Below are positions 12,601 through 24,600 of a stretch of DNA of 64,000 nucleotides, piece after piece. Each line of letters begins with the position of its first letter. The stretch's first letter is position 1. The DNA comes from Apus apus (lineage: Eukaryota; Chordata; Aves; Apodiformes; Apodidae): NCBI RefSeq assembly GCF_020740795.1, contig NC_067285.1:77476342-77540341 (forward strand). Direction: 5' to 3'. Below the pieces are notes generated by a model. The model was given only the letters and a program-made list of their open reading frames with translations. It searched no databases and had not been told where the DNA came from. The position numbers and the translations under genes are program-made.

Positions 12601-15600
12601 AGTGGAATGGCCTTGTAAAGATATTTCGAAATGAGAGGAGAGAAGGTTTAATCCAAGCTAGAAGCATTGGAGCCCAGAAGGCTAAACTTGGACAGGTAGG
12701 AGCCAGTTCACACACAAATCAGGGCTTTTTTTCTTTTTTGGGGGGGAGAGGTGGTGGTTCTATGTTTGAATAGGTGTGTAGAAACATAGTATTATATTAT
12801 TAATACTGCTTTTAAACTATACTAATTTTACTCATTTAAGCTTTTTTTTTTAATAATACGGAAGTATTTCAATGTACATAACCTTAATTAAATGATTGTC
12901 ATCTCATATACAGAAATAGAATTTTTTATTTTTTTTCTTTTGAAGGTTTTGGTTTACCTGGATGCCCATTGTGAGGTGGGAATTAATTGGTATGCGCCAC
13001 TTATAGCTCCTATATCTAAGGACAGGTAATGTTCTCCTGTTATTTCCAGTGCTTGGCCTCTTAGGAAGACAAAGTGACAGTAACAGTCTTCACTTTTCTA
13101 ACTGTAGTCAATTTTTTTTATATCTGTATTTGTTGTATGATGATTTTATTGTCATCATAGGAAAATAAGCAGATAAATCTCCTGATAGTTTCTTTTAATA
13201 GTCAAACTGAATGTTTTGCATAGTATAGATTAAATACAAGATTAAATACAAGGCGGTGATTTCAGGCACTGTTAGAAAAATGTTCCATTCTGGCTGAATA
13301 AGGAGCCTGGTTAAACAAAATAACTAAACAAAAAAGTGATATTTGATAGATGAAGAGTAGTGGTGTTTTGATTTAATCAGGATTTGGAGCCTGCGTGATC
13401 TCAAGAGTTTTTTAGCTTTCTCACCTTTGGTCTTGCAATATGGTCTTGTTTCCTCTGAAACTTTTTTTGGAGTGTTGCCCCTAATGAATGGAGACCAGAG
13501 CTTGAGCCTGCCCCTGCTGCAAGCCCAGGCACTTGATAGGAGCCAGGGGTGGAAACGCCGGCGTGGTGTGTGTGGGATCTGCCAGGGGTGACAGAGGAGA
13601 GGGATCCCCAGGGGCTTCCTTTCTTCTAGTTGTTGAAATGATGCTGTCGCCGCATGCTACCACATTCTTAGCTTCTGTGGTCTGGTGGTGTTTGTGTTTA
13701 GGAAACCATGTGTTTGTTTGAACATTTTAATCCCATAAAATAACTATTTAATCCTAAAAGTATTTGTCAACCTGTCGTACTACTAGAACTTACTTGAACA
13801 GGTGGGTTTTGTGTGTTTTAAAGGCTGTAACAGCATCAATACTGTATTTGTGCCAGGATACTAGAGAGAGGGTGGAAATACTTTTGTGCTTCCACCGAGT
13901 GTATGTTAGTCTTTTACATGAGAGAGGCTGGTGAGAACGGGCAGCTTTAGGGGCATCCTCCAGCACCACTTGCAGAGGCAGAGAGGCTACGTGAGGACCA
14001 GTGATGCCGAGGTGCAAGGTGCCAGAGAGCAGCCCTTGGCAGCCTTCTGCCAAGCCATGGTAGCCTCATTAGCATTTCCCCCCTTTTCTGTCTCGTAGGA
14101 TTTGACTTAAAAAGATTATAAAGCTCCAAGTTTGGTCACTTGGAAACTCATTTGGAAAACTGGGAGGGGAGTAACAAGATAGTGTCTTTTCCTTGGTGAA
14201 CATTTTATGTGATAGATCACAATGAGGAGTATATTACAACTCAAACAGGAAAAAATCTACTAAAGAGTGCTGATAGGAGAGCACCAGTAATGTGTTGGGG
14301 TTTTTTTATCCTGAGAGATTTGATTTGCAGGGCAATTGAATAGGACAGAATAGTGATAATCCACATTTACAGTAGTAAAAGATAAGAGCTTATCATAGTT
14401 GTTGACAGCTAAGATCTGATACGAATAGAAATTACAGGAAATAATATTACTGTGAGAACCCTAGCCCTCTACAGGCTCCTCTGTTGCCTCCAGTAGTGCT
14501 CTATTGGAAGACTGATGTTAAAAAGTAGACATAAAGAAAAAAGTACTGATAAATTGATGTATTAGCATTTCAGACCTAACTTTTCTGCTTTCAGAACCTC
14601 TTAACATAAAGGACTATCTCTTTTTTCTTCTAATGAGACTTCATTTTTTTAATAATACGTTTACGAGTGACTTTTCATATAAACTGCTCTGTAAGCTTAA
14701 TAATTGTGTAAATTTCAGATTAGACAGATTACTCTTCTGAAATTGTATTTTGCTCTCTTTCCCTTCTATAAATGCTTCAGAACTACATGTACTGTACCTC
14801 TAATAGATTACATAGATGGGAATGATTATTCCATTGAGCCACAACAAGGTGGGGATGAAGATGGTTTTGCCAGAGGGGCCTGGGACTGGAGTTTGCTATG
14901 GAAACGAATTCCGTTAAACCACAAGGAAAAGTCCAAACGAAAACATAAAACTGAGCCTTATCGGTAAAGACGGCTGTTTACATACTGTGAATCATAACAA
15001 ATAACTGTCTAAACCCTGTCATTTTTCCCTCTCCCCCCCTCTTTTCCCACGATCTACGGTCGGTGCACGTGTGCCACACGGGTCCTTGCACATAACCACA
15101 TCTCCCCTGCACCCCCCGCCACCCTGCAGAACCACATGCACTGTGCCGCTTATAGATGTCATAGATGGCAACACATATAGGATTGTGCCGCAAGGGGGTG
15201 GTGACGAAGATGGGTTTGCTAGAGGAGCGTGGGATTGGAGTATGCTATGGAAGAGGGTTCCCTTGACCAAGCGAGAGAAGGAAAGCAGAAAGACAAAAAC
15301 TGAACCGTATCGGTAATCACTAAATCACTTACCCCTCTCTTTTTTTTTTTTTTCCTGAAGTCAATATTGATCCACTAAAACTTGCATGTACTTCTAACCT
15401 GAAAATCTTCGTGTTTCTAATCACACCAGCTGCTTTGTTTAGTCAGACCTGTTTGCCACAACTGACTATTTCCTCAAAATACCTTTGCTACCTCATGTCC
15501 TCTCCATTCCTGCTCTTGTGTGGTTAATAGGGTGCACACTAGAATGACAGGGTTTGGTTTGGCAAAGAAAATATTGTATGACTTAGTTTTGAGGGGAAAC

Positions 15601-18600
15601 TCTGTTTAGCTCTGATACGTTTTTTAGGTAGCGTTGGAAACAACAGTGTTTATTTAACCATTTGTTTTGAAATAACAAGCATGCTGTGAGAATTTATAAC
15701 TGCCAGTAATGTATAAAATCTGTAGCCTGGTGTCATGGCTTGGTGCATGCATACAGATTGTGGATTATGCATGTGTGTAAAAAAAAAAAAAAAAAAAATC
15801 CCTTTTGTTATATTTCTCCCACTTGCTTTGTAGTAGATCACATCTGACAAAGCAGCATACTGTTTAAGAATCTTGCCTGGATATTTTCTAAGGTCTCAGT
15901 ATGTTTTGGAATTTCAATTTAATATACATAACATGGAAAAAAACAACCAAACAAAAAAACCCACCAAACCAAAAGATGTCTACCATCTTATTTTCTGGGA
16001 AAACTCCAATAGCTTTCACAGAAGTCCTACCTTTTTCTTTATGCTTTGTAGGGGACTGTGGTTTTTTCCCAGCAAACAGAAACTGGCTAGAAACCATAGC
16101 TTAGAAACTTGGGGTTTCTGGATGGCTTTTCAAGACTAGGAGACTGTGGTTCTGCTGTTTTTTTTTACTTTCCCCTTCACATTTAACTAATAGTGTTACT
16201 ACATTTGAAAGCAATCCTCACATCTTCAGAATCTAATTACTTCTATTGCTTATATATATGATTTAAACATTGTAAGGACTGGTGTTGGTAATTCCCTATC
16301 CTCACCCATGGTTGTTCTTTGCTAAAATGGCAACACATGCAAGGAAGTTATGAAGCTTTGATCTCTTTTGTATACAGTATAAATAATTCCATTTTCTGAC
16401 AAGGCTGTCCACATTGGAACTTAATATTCGCTTAGAGTGAAATAAACTATTTCAAACATTGCTGTTGTGTTCTGTGTTTACCATCCAAACAGGTGTTAAA
16501 ATGCTTTAAACTATTCCCAGAAACATAGAACACATGTTCTCAAAATGGTTTAAAAGATGACTTTATGTTTAATAATACTTTTCAAAGTTACAGTACTTTT
16601 TTAAAAGAGACATTCCCTGCATCTGTTTATATCCAGGCTGTATGCATTTTGTTGCAGCAATATCAAGGCAAGTAAGACCAAGTTTTGCTGAAACCATAGC
16701 CAGGACTGCTTAGTGTTAAAAGAAAACAAACCCCAAAAAAACTCTCAATAGCTTAAAGCACAGAAACAAACTTTTTGTAATGTGAGAATTGCCCCAGGAC
16801 AGAATCCTTCTTTCAGTAATATTATGCTTACCTCCTCATATCCTATAAAATAAACTACTAAGCTCATGCAGATTTTACTGTATTCTTTAACACACTTGGC
16901 AGCACATTGGAGGCCAAGACTAAAACTTCAGCATCTGAGGCCTCTACACTTGCCAAGTGTTTATGGTGCAGAGAAAAAGCAAACGTGCAGTAAAGCCACA
17001 GGGCTGTGCTCCACAGTGTGCTCCTCCCTGCTGTGCTCCCTGGCTCCCTCACCTCTAAGCAGCCAAGTCAAGGGGGACCTTTAGGAGTTAACTCAGAATC
17101 TGATCAGGTCATTTGGAGAGCAGCTGAACTGATAACCATTATACTTAACTCAGCAGATGGACCCAGCAGCTCTGGTTTTGTTGTTGCCCTACCTCTGCTA
17201 TGCAGAGGAGCTATATGTTGTTAGCCCTGCAGGTTACTTTTTCCTGAGCATTTCTACTCTAGACATTCACGTGCAGAAGGGAAATACATAATCATTGCTG
17301 TTAAAAGGAGCACGACCAAGTTAATCTAGTAGAATTAAGAGGCAGAATAGTGCTAGAAAAGACCCATCTCAATAACTTCATCATGAAAGAGTAGTTCACT
17401 TGTGTTTTATTTAGCTTACCAGGGTGATCTTGAACTCTTGGATCCTCCACCTTTCAATGCTGCAGATCATTTAAAGTCAGAAAGAATTCACTTTTTCCTT
17501 ACCAGCTTTTTTTTTTAATTGCCAACTTAGTGGGGAGCCCAACTTATATCCATAAAGTTTTTTAGATACTTATTAATCCTCAGGTGAAAAATGCATGGTA
17601 TGTGCACTGGAAATGCTTAACATACACTTCTCTCTGCTTCAGTGTGACCGAGCAATGGAAAAATTTTGGGTAAAGCCATTCTGCAAAAAAATGCTCTAAT
17701 CCAAATTATAACGTCTTTTTGACACATTAAAACTTGCTAATTGAACCCTGGCATAGATTGAGGGATTTACAAAACCATAAAAAAAAAAATACACAGAACA
17801 CTAAATCAAAATGGAAACCATATACAACTTGATCCAGGCCCTCTTAAAAATTTCCAAGAGGATAATGAAAAGTGGCTGATATGGCAGTAGCAGAAAAAAA
17901 AAAAGCCAGAAGGAGGAGATAGATACTGTTTAGCTAGAAAAACTGTATTGCTTGTGTAATAGTAAGTTTCAATGTGGCAGCTCCTCAGAGCATAAGCTTT
18001 CAGTCTGCTGTATGGTCTCATCTGTTATCTCAGAAGCTTGAATGACTTTTGAGAATGAAATGTCTTGCCATGCTGATTCTTACTTTTTTTTTAATAGAAA
18101 CACAACAACTGGCCGAATGGACAATGCCAACCAAAATTTTGTATAATAATTTAAAAAACAACAACAACAACAAATTATTACTTCCCTTTAAATTATACAG
18201 GTGTCATTTCAGAAAATCACTGGAAGCTGATGACAAAGCTTTATGATTTTTCAGTGTATTGCCATTTGTCTAATCTTTATTATATGTTAACAGTAAATTT
18301 CTTCCTTAATTAATGCTTCCCCCAAGTGTTATCATATGCTTTCAGCAGAAGAAGTTACACTGTCTTCCTCTTTCAGGTCCCCCGCAATGGCTGGTGGATT
18401 GTTTGCCATCGAACGTGATTTCTTTTTTGAACTGGGTCTCTATGATCCAGGTCTTCAAATCTGGGGTGGTGAAAATTTTGAAATTTCTTACAAGGTAACA
18501 CTAAAAAATTAAAGCTAATTCAGTTTAGTGTATGTATATTTTTTGTAAATACCCCTATTTGGAGTTCAGACCAACCAAACTCTGATTTGCACCACCTGTG

Positions 18601-21600
18601 TCTCATGAAGCCTGATAGGTTGTGTTGCAAGGAGGCGTTGTGGTAGAGGTGTGTGTCCTTTACGTTTCCTGGTGGGCTTTAGGGCAGAAACGTTCAGAGA
18701 GGTGGCTTGATGCTGAGACCCGAATGCTGCGTAATCTAGATTTTGTTAATGCTTTGGGATCACACACACCCCATAACATTTAATCTGAAATCAGACTGGC
18801 AGATTTCATGGGGGGAAACTGAATGCTGTCATGGTGAGTGTAGAAAAATACTGCTTATAATAAAAGTGTTTCCACAGAACAAGTAGTACTCAGTTTATGC
18901 ATAGATGCATATGAAGTATATAATGATGCAACAAAAAGTAATCTGCCCTGGCTTACTCCTTCCTGCCATTTTTATACCATTTATATGATCTCATGTACTT
19001 TTCAAAATTTCAAGAACTTCTTTAAAAGAGAAGTTTTCATAATTGAAACACTAACTGCATAATTCATAATCACTGCAGAAGATTTTATTTTCACTCTTAG
19101 GCATATGCATGCTCTTCAGTTAGCAGGGAACATGGTAATCATTAGCTTCTTGTAGTTTCAGTATTCATAATGACATAAGTGGCAGACAGCAGGAATCTGT
19201 CCCAATTAACAGACAAAAGTAGAGACATCTTATATTCTCAGCAGCGATCTGTGAAACCATAGCTGAATTTTACCAAAAGTACATTCAGACCTCCCCTAGC
19301 TACTCCCACTCCTTGTGATTTTCAGGAAAGCTCTGTGTGCACTTGCTCAGCTGTAAATCCATATGCAAAAGGTAGTAATTGAGGATGTTACACATACAGT
19401 CTTTATCCTTCTAGTTCTCCATCTTTCTTAGAGCTAATAAATCATGATTTAAATTACAGCAGTTTTGTAATTGAACTGCTGATTATGTAGAGGGCTCCAA
19501 ACTGGTTTCATGCAGATCACGACCGATCTTCAGCAGAGCTAAACAAAATTTATCAGTCCTGGATGCTGACTCCTGGATAGCAAATACGATGGCCTCACAT
19601 ATCTGAGGGGTGTTTTGACAAAGCTTAAGAAGCTTAATATGATAACGCAAGGAAGACAGTAAATTATTCAGCCCATCTCTCCTAATACTGTGAAGTCGTA
19701 TTTTTAATCTGGAATTCAAACTAATTTGGAACACCCCCAAAGCTAGCTTGAATTTGGATTTCATGCTACATTTCAAACTCATCAAAACTATGAGTAACTA
19801 AATTCAGATTTAGGTATGTTTTCTTTTCCCCATTAGTGGATTATCCAAGGATGTGTGGGAGGGAGGGGATTTCAGAATGGTAATGTTTTACCTATTTTTT
19901 ATTTCCAGCTACTATAGCTAAGGAAAAATGTGTTTGTACTTGAAACAATGGGATACCAAAGACAGCCTTATCTCCTACTAGTCTTTATTAAGAAAAATTT
20001 AAATGTGATGGGCATGTAACCAAAATCCATTTTAGTGATGTTATGTGAGTTGCTTTAATAAAATAAAAATATTCTGCAATAATAAAAATTAGTCAGTTCC
20101 AGATTTTGTGCACTCATTCGTTACTGTTATTTTAAAATAGCAATGGAATGAGATGGCAAACTTTTTTAAAAGGTCTTTTAAAAAGTAATTTAGCTTAGTA
20201 ATATCATGGCTGAGATAAAGATGTACTAAATACAGCCTTTAATTTCAGAGACCTATTATGTTAATGCTTGCAGAATCACAGAATGGTTTGGGTTGGAAAG
20301 GACCTTAAAGATCTTCTAGTTCTTAACCCCCTGCCGTGAGCAGGGGCACCTCCCACTAGACCAGGTTGCTCAAAACCCCATCCAGCCTGGCCCTGAACAC
20401 TTCCAGAGAGGGAGCATCCACAACTTCCCCAGGCAACCTGTTCCAGTGTCTCACCCTCCTCACACGAAATCATTTCTTCTTAATATCTAATCAAAATCAT
20501 CCCTCTTTCAGCTTAAAAACATTACCCCTTGTCCTATCACTACATGCACTTTTTAAAAGCCCCTCCCCAGCTTTCCTGTAGCCCCTTCAGATACTGGAAG
20601 GCTGCTATAAGGTCTCCGTGGAGCCTTCTCTTCTCCAGACTGAACAGCCCCATCTGAAGCAAAAGTATTTAAATATATCACAGAGTTGGTATGTTAAGAA
20701 AAGTGATTGAGATTTCTTATGTAGCTTATTATGTGTCTGTCTTAAACTCCAGTGCATACATATTAATATCTCCACCTTTGTTTTAACTTTTAGATCTGGC
20801 AGTGTGGGGGAAAACTGTTGTTTGTTCCCTGTTCTCGTATTGGACACATCTATCGTCTCCAGGGTTGGCAAGGAAATCCACCCCCTGTGTACGTTGGGTC
20901 TTCTCCTACGTTGAAGGTACTGTTTTGCTGCAACCTTGAAGGTGTTTTTTTATTTTAGATAACAACAGTTTTTAGATAATTCTACTTAAATTATCAGTAG
21001 CAGTATAGAGACAACTTCATCCAAAGCTATTTAGTATCTAAAGCTAAGATAGTAATTCCCACAGGAGGGAAATCTTTTTGCCAATCCCACTAAGAGTAGA
21101 GATTCCTAGAACCCATCTTTGAGATACAAATCACATTTCCTGTTACCTCCTCTGATTACCCCAAGACTTTGATGCACTGTGCGTAACTGGAGTACGAACA
21201 ACTCTAGTAAATACAACACACACCTGGAGAACATGATTGTGGGTTTTAAATCCATCTTTGGCTTGAAAGGAGGTGATCATAGGCAGACTTAGCAAATGCT
21301 GTAGTCTAGCATCTTGCAGAGCTTTGTGGCTCCATTTGTTAATTAAGAAGCAGTAAACGACACCTGAGAAAACGGCATGCTCTGCACTTCATCGTAAAGC
21401 TTGGTAACTCCTCAGACTCCTTGCAGGTTCAAAAGTGCTGCTCAAGCCATGATACTGAAAATACGTACCATGTCAAGAGGAGAGTGAGCCAGCTGTCTAT
21501 ATCTGAAGACACAATGTGAAACAAGAAAAACTGTTTCATAGAAGTTTCCACCTACCAGCAGGAATAGAGATGATCCTCCTGTTGAGGTTTCCTTTTGCCT

Positions 21601-24600
21601 GGTTTAAGCTTCCTCTTGTGCAGTGTTTTGTCATTGGTAAATCCTGTTCCCAAAGACCCGGTTCTTTGTAAATTCAAATCCCAGAACCATCTTCTGAGAT
21701 GTTACCTGTGGCGATGACTACTGGTAGGGTTACAGAGCGTGGCTTGAGCCAAGCTAGCAGTTGGTTCTGTTGAAAAGGGAACATCCCAGCCTTGCTTAGC
21801 AATAGAAAACTAACCTGCTACCAAAAAAGCAACAAAAAAAGATTGTCTATTAGAAATATGAACAGATGAACATTTTGATCAAACAAGCACTAGGACCAGT
21901 ACAAGGGGGACAAGGGGAAATGGGAATAGCTGGGAGTAGAGACAGGGCAATGGGAGACAGACTAGCAAATGATAGCTCCATTACTCAGTGAAGGCAAGAT
22001 GTTGGTTTGCCTCGTCTGAAATTTTAAAATACATTTCACTCTTCAGAAAAGCTGACAAAAAGTATTTACTGCATACCTAAACACCTTACATGAGTCTTCT
22101 TATCTGCTTACTGAATACAACAAAACATTATCAAGTGTTCTTAAATATTAAGTTGCCTCTCCATTCAAGGCAGGATGCAGAATACCTTTCTCCCTCTTTG
22201 AGCACCCTCCTCCCCACAGTAAATGTGCTTTTTTTATAGCTTCATTCAATATATGCTGGATGTGGATTAAAGTAAAACAATAATTTGTGCCTTTAGTCAG
22301 ATCTATTAAGATTGTTTTAACACCTGGTCATTAATGCTAGAAGAATTGTACAAAGTGTGGTGTGCATCTAGAACAGATACAGGTAATACAGAGATAAGAG
22401 CCATCAAAAAGACTCAGAAGAAAGACGTAAGAAAGTCTTGTTCACCAGGCAAGCAATCCATTTTTCCCCTTCTCCACTCAGCAATACACTACTTTGCTTG
22501 AGGAGATAACACCTCATTCATGTTTCATAGCAGACTCATTGAAGACTTTATTTTTTCACCCTTAGTGGTCTAATGTGTATCATTCACTCTATTAAAACAG
22601 TAGAAGGTGAATACAAACTCTAAATTGCAGTTCTGATACACAGCAAAGTATTGCAACATTTTATTGCACTCACAACTGAAGAGTATTTATTTTCAAATAA
22701 ACATTCTCTAAGCTTAGAAGAAGACTTTACTCTTGTTAAGCGAATCAGTTTATTTTGCTGGCTTCAGTCCTAAGATATTGTTTTAATTTGAAAATAATAT
22801 GCCTGTGTCTTTTATAATCTGCTTCAGGTGACAAATTGTTAGTACTATGTAATTATTTCATGCTGTCACTTTTATTTAAGAGGAGACATCCTTAAATCTC
22901 TGGAATTAACATGCCGTTGCATCTGATGTTGTGTGTACTTTGAGATAGCAGCAATGTCCTTGTCCTTCACAGAACTATGTCAGAGTTGTAGAAGTGTGGT
23001 GGGACGAATATAAAGATTACTTCTATGCTAGTCGGCCAGAGACAAGAGCGTTACCCTATGGAGATATATCTGAGCTAAAAAAATTCCGTGAAGATCACAA
23101 CTGCAAGAGTTTTAAGTGGTTTATGGAAGAGATAGCATATGATATACCTTCACATTATCCCTTACCACCTAAAAATGTGGACTGGGGAGAGGTAAGTACA
23201 GTATATAACATGTATTTATTTTATGAGCTTTCTTTAAAAATTGGGAACCCCGAAGAAAGTGATAGCTACTTTACATCAATCTGAGAATAGGCTCCTTGAT
23301 TACCACTGTACTAAGGCTAGGAAAAAAAATGTTATATACTTTAAGAGGTGGGATTTTTATTTTTTTTTAGCTCCATAGTTCCTGGAAGGATTATTCTGAG
23401 TCTAACTCTATCTTCAGTTGTGTCTAAAGCTTTCTCTGTCGTAACTGGAATTTTTGTTTTTTTAAAAGAAAAAATGTTAACGGTGTGTGCATAAAACTAT
23501 TGGCAAAGATGAATAGGTGAGAATCTTTTTCTGGGAAGGTGTAGAGAGTAGATAATGAAATCCAGGTGGAGTCCATTCTGCCTACGTTTGCTAGCCTGGG
23601 ATGTACTCATACAGTTAAAACCTCAGTAAATCCCTTATCTGCGTGTAAGAATTTAACATGATTCCTTAGCCATCTCCAGCATTAGTGTATATCAGCATGA
23701 ATTCACTAAATTCAGAATGTGGTGTTCTTCGTTAGACGTTTTCACATGGTTGACAGAGACAGCATGTCACCAGGCCAGTGCAGGATACCTCACTGAACCC
23801 TGTCCATTTTGTTGTAGCATTGAGTCCCCCCCTTGAGGAGCTCTTACTACATGTCTTCTGCCTGCTTTCAAATTTTTTGTTTTCCTCTTTTTAGTTGGTT
23901 CCAGCCTTGCCTGGTCTCTCCCGTTAATTTCATTTTTGCACTTTTTTCCATCATGAAGAAGAAAGAAGCTCTGGCAAAGAAAATTGGTCTGGAAATTGGA
24001 AAGACCATAAAGTCTTTGTAAAGCTGTTTGCTGGCCCTCCTGAGAAGCTGATAGGATAATGCTGTTGAGGCATGCTTTCTGATAGGACTTTTGTTCTTTA
24101 TCCCTGTGTCTGTCCCTCATCAATCTTATCCCTTTTTTTCCTGTGTAATTGCTGCTGCACAAGGTGCTTCTGAGCAGCAGGGTCAGTGGGCTGAGCCTGC
24201 CTGCAGTCAATAGCGGCTGTGTGGAACTTCTCTGCATCACGTTTCTCTCATCCATAAGATGAAAGCAACTTAGCTGAGCTCCTGCTTTATTTATGAACAA
24301 AGAGAGGGGAGACTGAATAAATTAAAACATACTTCAAAGTTGTACATTTCAGTGTCATTAATTTAAAACTGAGCTTTGCAACTCTAGCTTCATCAGTGTA
24401 CTCTAACTCACGTAAGAGCCCACAAATTAGCATGGTCATCTTGAAGCTCCATCTCCCAGAACAGTTAAGATAAGTATTTAAATTTCATGCATAGGTTCAT
24501 CTCGTATCTCTCTGGCATATTATCTGTTTCTGATTTGAAAGATAAGTGGGAATTTTCTGAACTCCTTTGCACTTATTTTTTCATTGACACTAACCTAGAG

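Larger units (their letters stand above)
15313..18376 (+). other. GALNT7: GALNT7 intron after the alternative exon pair
   Basis: 3.06 kb. It has a C/T-rich tract directly downstream of the donor (15333-15355), the A20 run and the (CAA)5 tract. No other feature seen. Confidence 0.85.
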
